64,000 nucleotides of DNA, from positions 12,839,501 to 12,903,500 of the forward strand of contig CM061090.1 in NCBI GenBank assembly GCA_030770545.1. Reading direction: 5' to 3'. Shown here one piece after another: positions 24,615 to 36,701 of the stretch. The DNA comes from Macropodus opercularis (Eukaryota; Chordata; Actinopteri; Anabantiformes; Osphronemidae). The notes below the pieces were generated by a model that worked only from the letters and a program-made list of their open reading frames with translations, made no database searches and was not told the DNA's origin. The position numbers and the translations under genes were made by a program. How positions within the stretch are numbered: position 1 is the first letter of the stretch; each line of letters opens with the position of its first letter.

Positions 24615-26870
24615 ACGCTACAGTAACCTTCACCTGGTCTCCTCACAGAGCTTATACTAGTGGTGATTATAGTTATGTCACTTGTGAGCCTAATTAATTA
24701 TGTTTTGTTCAATATGTCAGCCGAAAAATGTTTAAACTGTACATGGCCTGCTTAGTTTGAGAAACATACCGAGCCTCTGCAGTGCTTTATGTTCTTTTAA
24801 CTTACTGCAGGACATTCATATTTAGCTTACTGGTACCTTTTTAAGCCCCTCTCTGCTGTTCCCAGCAAATGTGCTCTGATTAAATGAGTGAAGAAAAACG
24901 CTGGTGCATTCAGGTGCTAAAGACCCCGACAGCCCATCTGAATTTGCTGGGTATAGACTTCTATTCATCAAGTGACTTCTTCATTCGTAGTTTTGTTTTC
25001 CACTCAAATGTCTTTCATGTGAGTTTGTTGATTCCTGTTGTTTTTAAAACTGCAAAACACTCAAATAATAGTGAGATACAGTGATTCATGAGCAGTCCTG
25101 AGAACAATCACTGACACATTAATGGCATGATTCATCTTTTGTACACAAAAACACTTTAATTTTAACCAGTTCATGCAGGCTCAGTGTAAAACTGGTGAAT
25201 ATTGATCAGATTAATAACAGGCTGTTAAACTAGACATGTTGTTTTCTGCTTCTAAGAATCAATCTGAGCGAAATCTCGTTTTATAAACACGTCCTACATT
25301 CCACAGTGCAAACACTCATAAACAATAACTATCAATATGGGACCAGCTTTAGTGGGTGGATTTTCCTTCAAGCATCTTACTCAAGGGAAACCCAGTGGTT
25401 GTTTGGTGAAGCAGTGTGTTAGTGTGAATGTTAAAGGAGTGGAAGGGGGAGTGAAGGGGTGGGAGTAGTATTAGTCATCCACTTTTACTGCTGAGCGTTC
25501 CCAGCCTGTGTACGTACGGGGATTTAACCAGCGCGAGCTTGCTTATCCTGCTTTTGCAGCAGCATCGCTCCCTCGTTTAATTTCTTTTTTATACTTTGTG
25601 CTATTATTTATTCTATATGAGGAGTCGGTTTTCACACCTACACTAAACCAGGCACCTCTCATCTAAATGTGAAGGAATTATGAAACTCAGTCCCAGTGTG
25701 AAACACCTGTTCCCCTGCGACAGATGCTGTGAAAAGACCAGTGCATCATGTTTTTTTCATCACTATATTAAAGTGAGAGTGTGTGTAGTAGAAACTGAGT
25801 CAGACGAAGATGAGGAGGGAGGGAGGGAAGAAAAGAGAGAGACAGAGAGAGATGGCCCTGCTTTCTGCCACAAAGCCTGCGAAGATAGCAAGCTGATGTA
25901 ACTGCTTTCAATTACCCATGGTGCTTTGCTGGAAAGATGAATGAAGTTGACATGGAGAGGGCGTCAATGAAAACACACACTCATGCACGCGCAAGCTCGC
26001 TGGCATTTCATCTGTATTCTAATCACGTGGAGTGATTCATACACAGCGGTGTTCACACAACACAAAAGAAGGAAGGCAAGTTGGTTTAAGTCCAGGGAAT
26101 AGGAGAGAGTGTGTGTGTGTGCATCCAGAAAGAAACCAAACGACCCTTTTCTTGTTCTGTTCATCTTTTGGCTTGTGGACTTGAAAATGAATAGAGACAG
26201 AAGAAGAGACACAGAAAAGCTGAACCAGAGAAAAGAAAGGACAGCGAGACTTAGCGAGGGAGCGGTGGGCAGAGTGTACAGCGCGGGGGCTGGCTTGGGA
26301 GTTTCCTGCACCAAAGGTGTGCTGATGTAACTGAGCCTGAGCTCAGGAGAGAGTGGCCGAGCTGCTCTGGCACACGGGGGAGAAGGTGGCTCGCAGTACG
26401 CCAGCAGGTGTCACGCACATGTTAGAGAGGGGAAAAAACCATTAATCTCAAGGTGGAAGCCATTAGCACAAAGAGTCAGAGCATCAAGTGGGTCAACAGA
26501 GAAGCCAATGAGCAGCTGGGGACAGCTAATGGGGGCTTTTCCTGAACCCACCACTGGGGGTTTATGATATCACTGTGTTCAAAGTGGCAATGGCACAAAC
26601 GAGCCACGTAATGAAGTGTCACAGTTTAGTAGGGTTAACAGTGAATCACATCTCATTAACTAACGAAGCAAAGTTAGGCAAGACCTAACACACATTACTC
26701 CACCCAGGCATGAAATCATATAACTTCAACAACCAGCTGCTAAATTACTGTATGTGTTGAAGCTGTGTGAAAGCTACATGTTAATTATCGGTAAATTATT
26801 GCGCCTACGTACTAGCAAGCATAATAATAATAATAATAATAACAATAATAACATCCGCCTATATATCACA
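24615..26870. other. Intergenic DNA upstream of the gpr12 promoter
   Basis: No exon recognised. It contains a GA-rich patch at 25800-25855 and an (ATA)n array at 26820-26850. The region 26400-26640 has a dense mix of homeodomain-like ATTA motifs without simple repeats and could be a distal regulatory element. None of the short frames resembles a known protein. Confidence 0.45.
26820..26850. repeat. (ATA)n trinucleotide microsatellite
   Basis: About ten ATA/ATAACA units just upstream of the gpr12 CpG-rich region. Confidence 0.9.
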
Positions 26871-26899
26871 TTTGCTGAAAGTGAGTTTATTAATTCGTT

Positions 26900-28000
26900 T
26901 TCCCTCCGTGATTCACACGGAACATGATGACGGTGACTGGAGGAGCGGAGACTTCTGACGTCAGACGAGGAGAAAGACAAGCGCGTCCAATAAGGGGCCG
27001 AGGATGTGCAGCGCGAGGACGGTGCTGCCGACAGAGGGCTAATAACCATGCCAACCGAGGAATCTAGCGCGCGCCGCTGACTGGGGAAAAAAGGGGAGAA
27101 CGAGAGGGGGAAATCCTAAAAGAAGAAGAGATTAACCAACATCTTTACCCAAAGTGGAGGATACAGGACAGAGAGACGTCGTTTCCTGCAGGGGGAAGAA
27201 GAAGACAAGGAGCTGGTAAATTTCTCTCCTTTTTTAGCTTTTGTGTCGTGGTTTCCCTTCCATCCCGCTTAACCCCCCCCCCCCGGTTCGCGCTGGTTCA
27301 GGGACTGCACTGCTGCAGCTGAATGAAATTGATGGAGGTCTTTATTGTCCTCCTTCTTGCTAAGACACACAATTTGAAAAGTTGGTGACGTGCCGCTGGC
27401 TGCTGGTTAAAACGCGCTGAAACTCGCTGCGCGCCGGGTGCAGGAGCCGCCGTTAAGGCAGGGACGTGCGCTCCTCAGCTGCGGGGCTTTTGGCTGCCGC
27501 TGCCGCTGCTGGTGACCTTCCCCTGGCCGCTTGCAGTCATTGACGGACTGTGCGCGCGTGCGTGCTCGTGCGTGCGCAGGGGCATGAAAGCAAGAGAGGA
27601 GGAGAGAGATGAAAACTAAAGGGGGCGTGGGTGACGGAAGGGTATGAGGGGAGGTTGAGGTGGGAGGCGAGGGGGGGCATTTTTTTTGTGAATGGAGCTC
27701 CACATCGTTTTGGCGCGAGCGCGTGCGCTGGCTAGCAGCTCGTGCCGTGGCTGTGCTAAAATTAGCCTCGTGCCGGATTTCATTTTTCTGTCTGCGTGGA
27801 GAAGCGACATCTGTGTGGAGCAGAATCTGAATTAAGCCGCGTGGAAAATGCAAACGCGAACGCCGGCGCACGAGCACACACTGGCGCGTGCACAAACGAG
27901 TGTGCACGTCTGAGCACGCGCTCACTAACGCCACCGGTGAATAGGACGGCAGCTAGCATCGCGCCGTGCCCCAGGACGTCATGCACCAATTTTAGAGATG
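26900..28000 (+). promoter_or_regulatory. gpr12: CpG-rich promoter of the gpr12-like gene
   Basis: CpG density and GC content rise sharply from about 26.93 kb. A full cAMP response element TGACGTCA lies at 26956-26963 and a CCAAT box at 26987-26991, about 225-260 bp upstream of the donor that ends the first exon. No TATA box is evident in the right place. The CpG-rich zone continues past the donor into the intron to about 28.0 kb, as is usual for promoter islands. The exact transcription start is not visible. Confidence 0.6.
27030..27215 (+). other. gpr12: Predicted noncoding first exon of gpr12 (5'UTR)
   Basis: A donor (AGCTG/gtaaat) follows 27215, and an excellent acceptor preceded by a very long pyrimidine tract (ttccaacag) ends at 28942, only two bases before the receptor start codon. 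This implies the 5'UTR sits almost wholly in an upstream exon. The 5' end given is a guess. If transcription starts upstream of 27004, two short upstream ORFs (27004-27042 and 27048-27080) would be in the leader. Confidence 0.5.
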
Positions 28001-28942
28001 GTCTAAAAATAGAATTTGTTGATGATGGTTTTGACTGTGAGGAAAATGAACATATCCGCGTGCGTCCTGACCCTGTTAGGTAGGAATGAGCCACATTTCA
28101 GCTTTCTTAACGGTTATTCGCTTGTGTAATTGTGTTGTTGATGTGTCTGTGTCATTAGAAGCCATTAGAAGTAGCCTAATGTTACCGTAACTTGAGGAAT
28201 AGCCTAGTTTTCCATCTGTGCGTTTGTGTCCACACCTGCTTTTGTGTTGGTGTGAGCTCAGGGTCCACTGCATAGCTTGTTTGTTTTTATGAATGAATGA
28301 ATAAATGGATGGCTTGATGGCGACTAAATAAATTCCAGGGGATGGATGTTAACACCTCCCTCTTCCTCGTCCTTTCACCCCCGCATTCCCGTTTCTTTTC
28401 TCTCATCTTCTTTCTTATTCTTTCTACATTTAATTTTCCTGCCACCCTTGCGCTTTCCTTCATCTGAACATCAACATTTCACCCCTCATACATATGTCTT
28501 CTTTGTGTACTTGTCCCATTCTTCCTCTTGCTATCTGTTTATTTTCTCTATGTGCTGTTTGTTGGATTTAAAAATAATGTCACATCCCTTGCCTGAACTT
28601 TCTCTCACTTATCCCTTAAATTCTGACCACTTGTTTCCTCCCCTTTCACCCCTCCTTTTTAACATTTTGTGGCTTCCTGTTTTATCATTCTCCTTGTCTG
28701 GTCATTTTCTTATTTTCTGACATATTATCGATTGCAACCTAATCCATTTTTTCTTTCCTTTCCTTCCCTTCCCACTTCCTTTGTCCTACCTCCATTTTAT
28801 GCTTCTCTTCTCTAACCCTCACATTTTCCATTTTTTTCCTGTGATTATTCTATTCATTCTTGAGTCACTTCCTTCTCCCTACCACCTTCCCTTTTATCTA
28901 CCTTTTTCTTCTTCTACCCTCTTTCCTTTCCTGTTCCAACAG
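27216..28942 (+). other. 5'UTR intron of gpr12 with a 600-nt pyrimidine tract
   Basis: The intron is about 1.7 kb. Its last 600 nt (about 28345-28942) are strongly pyrimidine-rich on the sense strand, with only scattered purines, and run straight into the cag acceptor. The first part is the downstream half of the CpG-rich region. No alternative exon was recognised. Confidence 0.5.
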
Positions 28943-28944
28943 CT

Positions 28945-30015
28945 ATGATTATCTCCTTGGCCGCAGCAGCAGCCATGAGTAGTGGCAGCGGTAGCAGCCT
29001 CAACTCCTCATCTCCCCTTGACCCCTTTGACTTCTCCACCTCCTGGAGCCTAGCTGAGGACCCCTCCAACTCGTCTTCTGAACCTGTGTTGCGAACTCTG
29101 ACCCCTGACCTCCAGCCGGCGTCCACCGCTGTCGCTGTCCAGGAGGTCAGCCCTTGGGATATTGCACTTTGCGTTACTGGGACTCTCATCTCCTGTGAAA
29201 ACGCCTTGGTGATCGCCGTGCTCTTCTACACGCCGACCCTACGTGCACCGATGTTTATCTTGATTGGGTCGCTAGCTGTGGCAGATCTCTTGGCTGGCCT
29301 TGGTCTCATCTTAAACTTTGTCTTCACTTATTTAGTTGACAGCTCAGTGGAGTTTGTAACGCTGTTGTCAGTCGGACTGCTCATCTCGGCCTTCTCGGCA
29401 TCTGTCCTGAACATTCTTGCCATCACCGTGGACCGTTACCTGTCCTTGTACAATGCCCTGACCTACCACACTGAGCGGACAGTCACCTTCACCTATGTGA
29501 TGGTGGTCTTCATCTGGGTGTCATGCCTTACACTCGGCTTGTTGCCTGCTCTTGGCTGGAACTGCTTGAAGGACGAGTCCACGTGCAGCATTTGCCGACC
29601 CGTCACCAAAAACAACGCTGTGGCGCTCGCTGTCACCTTCCTCCTGGTCTTCGCCTTGATGATGCAGCTCTACCTTCAAATCTGCAAGATCGCCTTCCGC
29701 CACGCACAGCAGATTGCAGTGCAGCACCAGTTTGTGGCCATCTCCACTACCAAAGGTGTCTCCACACTGTCGGCCATCCTGTGTGCCTTTGGCGCATGTT
29801 GGCTGCCATTTGCCATGTACTCCATTGTGGCTGACTCCAGCTACCCTGTAATTTACACCTATGCCACGGTCCTCCCAGCAACCTGCTGCTCTGTGATCAA
29901 CCCTATCATCTATGCGTTCCGAAACCCAGACATCCAGAAGTCTCTGTGGATGGCGTGTTGTGGTTGCGTCCCATCTAACCTCTCCCTCAGACCCAGGACC
30001 TCCAGTGATGTGTAG
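28945..30015 (+). CDS. gpr12: G-protein coupled receptor 12-like (GPR3/6/12 family)
   Basis: A 356-residue intact class A GPCR in one coding exon. Human GPR12 is 334 residues, and the excess lies in the N-terminus. Sequons lie at N20 and N42 in a Ser-rich extracellular tail. TM1 starts near residue 71 (PWDIALC...ISCENA), then TM2 (ADLLAG), TM3 ending VDRYLSLYNALTY, TM4 closing with LGLLPALGWNC, TM5, TM6 (CWLPFA) and TM7 with NPIIYAFRN at 319. Cysteines 338, 339 and 341 are possible palmitoylation sites, and the end SSDV resembles the family's SPSDV. HTERTVTFTYVM and ESTCS favour GPR12 over GPR3/GPR6. The family signals constitutively through Gs to raise cAMP, notably in brain and oocytes. ICL3 is shorter than in human GPR12, and TM7 has CCSVINP where mammals have YNSIINP. 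A second in-frame ATG lies at 28975; the first is chosen because the acceptor leaves it first in the exon. Confidence 0.93.
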   Translation: MIISLAAAAAMSSGSGSSLNSSSPLDPFDFSTSWSLAEDPSNSSSEPVLRTLTPDLQPASTAVAVQEVSPWDIALCVTGTLISCENALVIAVLFYTPTLRAPMFILIGSLAVADLLAGLGLILNFVFTYLVDSSVEFVTLLSVGLLISAFSASVLNILAITVDRYLSLYNALTYHTERTVTFTYVMVVFIWVSCLTLGLLPALGWNCLKDESTCSICRPVTKNNAVALAVTFLLVFALMMQLYLQICKIAFRHAQQIAVQHQFVAISTTKGVSTLSAILCAFGACWLPFAMYSIVADSSYPVIYTYATVLPATCCSVINPIIYAFRNPDIQKSLWMACCGCVPSNLSLRPRTSSDV

Positions 30016-33000
30016 CAGGAAAGTTTGTCCTTGTTTTTTGCATGACATGTGACGCCGAGCTAGAGTAGCATGAGGGAGAGGAAACCAGGGGTCAACAAGT
30101 ATTGAAGGCTATGGGTGACTCTTTGTAAGAAGGCTGGTATGCCAATGGCACGACTGGTCACAGTGAAAGCGGTACTGTTTGACGAAAAAAGGACGACAGG
30201 ACATGGTCAACAAAAAAAGAAGCATCAAAGATCCTGTCCCGTTTGTGGCTTGGAGAAAAGCAACCCAACGACACAGGTGGAATGAAACCAACTGCAAAAG
30301 AAGGAAACTATCCTCACAGTGGCTGATGGCGTTACATGCAGCGTTTCAGGTGACCTTTTTTAATGTACCAGCTGTATGGTGCGAGAAGTGAGACCTACTT
30401 CTCATGATTAGCATATATGTGAAGGTGGGATTTAGGAGCATATGGCCCAAATCTCCATAGGACCTGACCTTGGGCAGCACTGCATGGTTATGCAATCAGA
30501 AAGAGCAAAGCAGTCTTAAAGTACTGTATGAGTTTGGAATTAAGCAGTGTGTGGATGAAAATACACAGAGCTAAATATATACAATGAATGACCTTGAGTA
30601 TCCTTAATGAGCTATCTCTAAAGTTTTCCTCACTTAGTACCTTGAAACAACTATGTTTCTTTAATCTGATGTAAATCAAGGAAACGCAAGTTTATAGGCA
30701 GATAGTACCACGATGACCATAACATGCTAACGTTATTCTTCTCAGCCCAATATGACCCTTTTCCACAGCCAACAGCACAATCAGAATTTTGTCAGAGAAA
30801 TAAACAAATTGAAGTGAAACTGGTGGAGAACACATTGCAGTCTAGAGGAAAAACCCCTCGTCACATGCCATCCTTCCTCAAACATCCAAATCCAAATTTA
30901 ATCAACCAGTCTCCTAATGCATAGATAACCCCTGCTAGTTTGCGAAACCCAGAGGAGGATTTCCATATTTATGCTGGCGTGTGTTGTCCTTGGCATGATG
31001 AAATCAAATCTGCTCCCTGTCGGAGAAAAATGGGTTTCTCAGCCAGCCGCTGCGCCGAGTCTGTGAAGCAGAGAGCGAGCTGAATTCAGCACCAAGGACA
31101 GCACCACTGCAGAGCGCCGCTACCCTGGGAATGCTTGCTGGAAAGTAGGCTACGCTGTTCTCTATACCGTCTTCACAGGGAATGTGAGCCAGGCGTTACA
31201 GGACCATTCCTGCATGATTGGAGCCTATTTTGCTAATATCCAACTCAAATCACTATTATTTACAGTTTTGTCATGCATACATGATGGATAATGGTATTTT
31301 CATATTCTTTTCACTAAGTCTTGTGGGATTGTTTGGCCTCATTGTTTTTGCACAGGAAAACAAAACAGCAGTAATATAATATCAAACATCTAGCAGGAAG
31401 GTAGGCTGTGCCATTGTGATTGAGCTTTGATAAGCAGTTGTGACGAGCCGATTCCCTCCTGTTCCTGGCATTTTTTCCAACAAATATTTAACTTTGCTGT
31501 GACTGCAAAATGTTTTCAAATATATTTTGAGATACTGACATCAAAAATACAAAATAGTGTTGAGAAAAAAGTCTAAAAAATGATTCTATAGTCAAGTCAG
31601 GAAGTAGGAAACAGCTCCAGTCATGCTCAAATGGGCCTTAAAGCTCAAATCCAAGTCCAAAGGTGTGACATGATCCATCCATCTTCTATCCTCTACAGAT
31701 CTTCCTCCTCTCTTATAGCAAAAGGGACATAAATGTTTATCTATATCTGCCTAATGCCATTTAGACCACGAAACTCTAAATATAGAGATAGCATTCTACT
31801 CCATTGCCTAATTGATTATTCATTAGCTCGAGCTAAGCACAATCCATACTGAATAGGTCATTTTTCACGTGGACAGCTTTGTTTGGCTACAGTACCTTAA
31901 AGTTCTACTTTTCTATCCTTTTAAAAAAACTAGACCAGGTGATTCTTTAGAACTACTGAGCTCAAAAACACTTTCCATGTTTACATGTAAACTCATTGCC
32001 AGAGTAATGGAATTTAATGGTGTACATTCTCAGCATTAAGATGGTCTCTCTGGCTCTACTCCATTTTCACTGCAGCCTGTCATTAGTAGCTGGACACAAA
32101 CTGTACATGCACACACACACACTCTGGCCCGGGGTCCCTCTAAAGACTTGGCAAGTTAATGAGAAGCGAGAGAGACAAGGTGACGTGGCGTGAAATAGAA
32201 ACGGCAGGCGAGACGCGCTTAAAGCAACCTCAGGTCACATACACCGCACACCCAATCCGGATGAAGTTATTTCCCACTGAAAGGGCATCATGTCAGCTAA
32301 TATAATAACACCTCAGTAATAATGGCACAAGGCATTGACCTAATGTACAGGGGATGTTGTGAAAGCTGTAAGGATGAGCTGGAGATGGGATTTATTGCCA
32401 ACCTTTGTCTGTGTTTAAACCATCTACAAAGACAGCTTTCACACACGTTCCTCTGCACAACCTCCCAGAGAGGTACCATGACTAAGCTACTGGCATGCTG
32501 CTAATATACATGTGTGGGAGGTGTACTGGCTTTGGGAAAATTGTTGATGGAAACTGCATGGGCTGTAGACTATAAAAGAAACACTCAATATTATAAATAA
32601 GAAAAACACTGGTTGTTTCTCCAAACAACGAGAAGGCACTTCCAAATTCAATGCTTTCTACCAAATAAACCACAAGAACATGTGACAGCAGATGTGGAAA
32701 ACCACACATTTACACTCTAACTTTAAACATGGCGCACAGGAGATGCAGGTATTTAAATCATTTTTTATATTGTAAAATGATAAAAGTTAGTGTTTTCTTG
32801 GCATCAGTTGTTTTTGTAGTAGTTGTTAGCTTAGCATCAGCTACGCTATGCTCTGTCAGTGGTTTTGGCCTCACTGGAACAAAAAGTCTTTGCAATAATG
32901 TCCAACAGTATTTTGCTGTGTACAAAAAGCCACAATGGAGAAACACAGAGAAAGAAAAAGAGAGGTGGTTAGCTGTCATGCAGAGTAACGCAAAGTAGGG

Positions 33001-36000
33001 TAAAAACAACAAAGACTACGCTGTTCTGCAAACCAGGGCTGTTCAGAACGCATTTCAGCAGGACTGTTTGATGGAAGCGAGTCAAAACTGCCTTATTGAG
33101 TAGGTTTTCTAAAACGTTATTTTCATGTTGGCAGTCGCTCACTGTGGTTCAAGTTAAGGGGTCTTTCTGGTTATACAGGCTGCCTGTCTGACCACCTCCC
33201 TCTCTCAGTCTCTCTGTTTGCTCAATCACAGTGATGGAACTGCCTAATGGGAAAATTATTTGCATCAATTGCATATTGAAATACGTTCAGTTAGTCTGAT
33301 GTTGTGTGAGATGGATGGAGTTTGCTTGGTCCAGGCCAGCTTGGTGAACTGCACGGTGGTTGGGTGGAGGAGGTGTGTGTGTGGGAAGCAGCAATGCCAG
33401 ACAAACCAAATTGATCCCTAAATGAATTCATTTCAAATTGCAAACTGATGCAGATCTTGTTGGCACGCAGTTCTCCTGACTGCACAATGATGTGTGAGAC
33501 TTGCTCGGTCCCCTGTGTTTGGAGATGCTAGATAGGACACCGAGCCGAACACCGGGCAGGACGGGGAAACGCTCGTCTCGTCCTGTAAAGTTTCCTACTT
33601 TCTGTAGAAGCTGCTGTAGTTTGGCCCTTTAAGCTAAGGAGGATTGGTGCGAATACGGCGACTGGAAACTCTTAACGTGTGTGACTCTCAGAGCTTCAAA
33701 CTGTCAAAAGCCAGACTTGGATTGAACAGAGATGATTTTTAGTGTACTGCATTACTACTGACACGGCCTCATCAACAAGACAAACATGAGAAGTATTAGT
33801 CAGCAGCCTTCACTGGTCAGTGGTTAAGGTTCAGGAGTATAGTGCTAGCGCTAAGTTAAGTTGCATGTCGCTTACATACTGCTCAGTTCTTTAGACAACC
33901 TTAAAATTATTTGGAAAGTTGTTTTGTGTGTCGTTGTTCAGTAAACAGGTCCACACTGTGCCACTTTCCACAGTACAATAAACTCTGTTCGGTCCATGTC
34001 TGGATGGCTTCGTGAACCCTGAAGTAAAACCTGAACTTTCTGATTGAAATGCCCGAACAACTTGCAGAAAGTCCATAGTAGCTACAGCAGCTGACGGTCC
34101 CATCTGGCATGTCCATCTATTGGTTATTTTAACAGTCAATAACTCTCATCTGTGAATAAGCCACCACTCAGTCAACCATTCCTGGGGCAGGCGTGGAGCG
34201 ACCACTCACTGTGTGCGTGCATTCTGTCCCCAGGGATCATAGCCAATTGTAATGAACCATAACTCAATCAACTGTCAGACAAACACGCAGAACAGATTTG
34301 TTAGCCACTATACAGGACTATATTTCATATACAAAAAAGAAGTATCGTACGTGAGTGTGTGTTATGTTTCTTATGCAACGTTGTACAGAAATGTATATTT
34401 TTGTAATGTTCATCAGGGCATGTGTTGCAGGACATGGCCGCTGCTGTGAGTATGAGTTTGTTGTGCGTAAGTGTGGGGACAGTGTGTGTGTGTTTCTTCC
34501 TGTTTTTCTGTGTTTTTCCTATAAAGAGTTGTTAAAAGTTTCTTTGGGGAAAACAAAGTTGTGCATCAGATATGCTGAAAAAGTGCCATATATTTTGACT
34601 TTATAGTGTCTTACTTTTGGTTCGTACACATACATCAGAAGAGGAGTCTCATTGTGAAAAGTGCAAATTGGTCAAATAATTAAACATAATAAATAAAACA
34701 TGCTCATAGTGGTCAAAACAGAAGCAGGGTTAAACAAAGTCAAAGCCGTTGTTTGGAAGGTTGTTACTGACTCCTCTACTGAGCAAATCGCTTCACCATA
34801 CCACTCCTCTGCTGCAACTCCAGATTTACTTCACGAGCAGCAGGAACAGCTGGAGCGATCATATCAGTGCTTCTGTAAAACGTCTTTTTGACTTGAGCTG
34901 CCTCCCAAACGAGACTAAACGACAGAGAGGCAGATGGAGAGAGAGAGAGGGAGACGGTGCGTGAGCAACCGCTGTACGTCACGGATTCAGGTTTCATGTG
35001 ACGTCATTTTGTCTGAGTCGTGTCTAAGAGAGCAGGTCGTTTCAAAGACGTCCCCCACTCTTCCGCCTCTACCTCTCAAAGCGTCCCCCCTCACTCTTGC
35101 CACCCCCTCATGCACAGCGCACGATGTCTCTTCATTCATCCTCTGTGTTACCCTCTCTCATCGTTTTCATGATTCTCTTAGTCATTACCTGATCCCCTCT
35201 TCACTTAACATGTTATCAATTAATTTCACCCCCCCAAAATCTCTTCAATAACATCTTGCTCTCCTCGGTCTGCAGGAAGCTAGTCGGTCTGGCTCCATCT
35301 AAAAATAGCTACCTTGAAAGCAGATAAAAAGAGAGGCGGAAAAAAAAGAACAGTAGAAAAAAGAATCAGAAAGGAGGGGAGGTAGTAAAGAAGCAGAAGC
35401 GAAATGAGCCCTCCCTCCCTGGGCGCAGACACAGCCTTCACTTTGCTGTAGTAGACAGAAATATCAGCCTTGTCTTCATCTCATTTATTCTCCTTTGCCT
35501 GTTAGGTTTCTCCTCTTCCTTGCCCTCCCGTTTCATCTCCTTTGCACAATTACACGTTGATGCTTTCCTATTTTATACCTCTTCCTTATTTACAAGCTTC
35601 TACACATGGGTTTTCGCAAGCAGGGTTCTGGGCGAGTGCCTACTGTAAACAGGTCGGACAGCAAGGCTATAAGCGTTTCATCTGTGACCTACAACCTGGC
35701 AGCACTTCAGGCAGGCAGAGATTGTCAATCAAAATAAAAACCATTACAGAGCTAATTTTGTATTGGACCAAGTATGGCCTTCATAGAAAAACATTGTGTT
35801 ATGCATCGATTTGTTGGTATGGATGAAGCAGCACGTGTGCACGAGCATCACTGGTGTTAAATCCTCATGATGAGAGTGTTATTGGGCAATGATACTGTGA
35901 TGTCACAGAACTATTACGCTGTCCTTGAATCATGTTTTTTTTTCATTTCTATCTTTCGATATCGTCTTTGATTTTACCTCCTCAGTTTGTGTTGTGACGT

Positions 36001-36250
36001 TGTTGATTACAATAAAAAGTACAAATGCACTTTATAAGATGGACATGTTACACATTGCACTTGTAAATGTCGAATGTAAAACCTTGAAGAGAAAGATTTA
36101 TTTTTACTATTGTAAATAAATGAGACGATAAAGTAAACAATGAGGGGGGGAAACAATTGCAAAAAAGAGAAAGTGAAGAATAATTTGCCAAATAAACTGA
36201 GAACAACAAAAGAAGAAAGTTGTAACGTTGTGTTTTTCCGTGCTGGCATG
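30016..36250 (+). other. gpr12 3'UTR and downstream convergent intergenic DNA
   Basis: No further coding exon is recognised. AATAAA at 30799-30804 is a plausible proximal poly(A) signal about 0.8 kb past the stop. A second cluster of signals lies at 36011, 36115 and 36191. CT-rich DNA is seen at about 35050-35260. Two CRE-type sites lie near 34974 and 34999. The true length of the gpr12 3'UTR cannot be fixed from sequence. Confidence 0.4.
36011..36196. terminator. Candidate poly(A) signal cluster, both strands
   Basis: On the plus strand AATAAA occurs at 36011-36016, 36115-36120 and 36191-36196. On the minus strand AATAAA (TTTATT on plus) occurs at 36097-36102, inside a near-palindromic block. 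It lies between the convergent gpr12 and wasf3 genes, so it could end a long 3'UTR of either. AATAAA hexamers are common by chance in AT-rich DNA, so this is a candidate only. Confidence 0.3.
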
Positions 36251-36657
36251 GAGTCAGTCCAGTGACGTCAGTGTGTGTGTTTGTGGGCGTTTGTCAGAGT
36301 TTTTGTGACATTTTCTGAGTGTGGGTGTTATGATGAGCGTGTGGGGGGATTGGAAGTGCGTGTGAGTCAATACTGCAGGTCAGCGTACTGTTAAGGAAGC
36401 AGAGTAAAATATATGCATGTGTATATACATAAATCACACTGCTAAATTATTGAACCACTCCCTGCTTGCATAACAGCAGAGGGGAGAGAAACAGGGAGGA
36501 GAAAAGAGGTGGAGGAAAAGGACAGAGAGTCCAGGAAGAGGAGAAAGCGACACGTAGCCTTGCATATACATCCACATGACACTCACGTAGGGAGGAGCAG
36601 AGGAAGTCCAAAGGGAGAGAGGGAAGAGAGCGGAGCAGAAATGGCTGAGAAAGGAGG

Positions 36658-36701
<44 letters not shown>

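Noticed and set aside
27407..27934. 175-codon minus-strand frame in the gpr12 CpG-rich region
   Set aside because: Stop codons are rare in GC-rich DNA; the product is low-complexity (Ser/Pro/Arg) and matches nothing known.
29521..30048. 175-codon open frame on the minus strand opposite gpr12
   Set aside because: It lies antisense to the conserved receptor, has no family resemblance, and is open only because of the codon use of the real gene.
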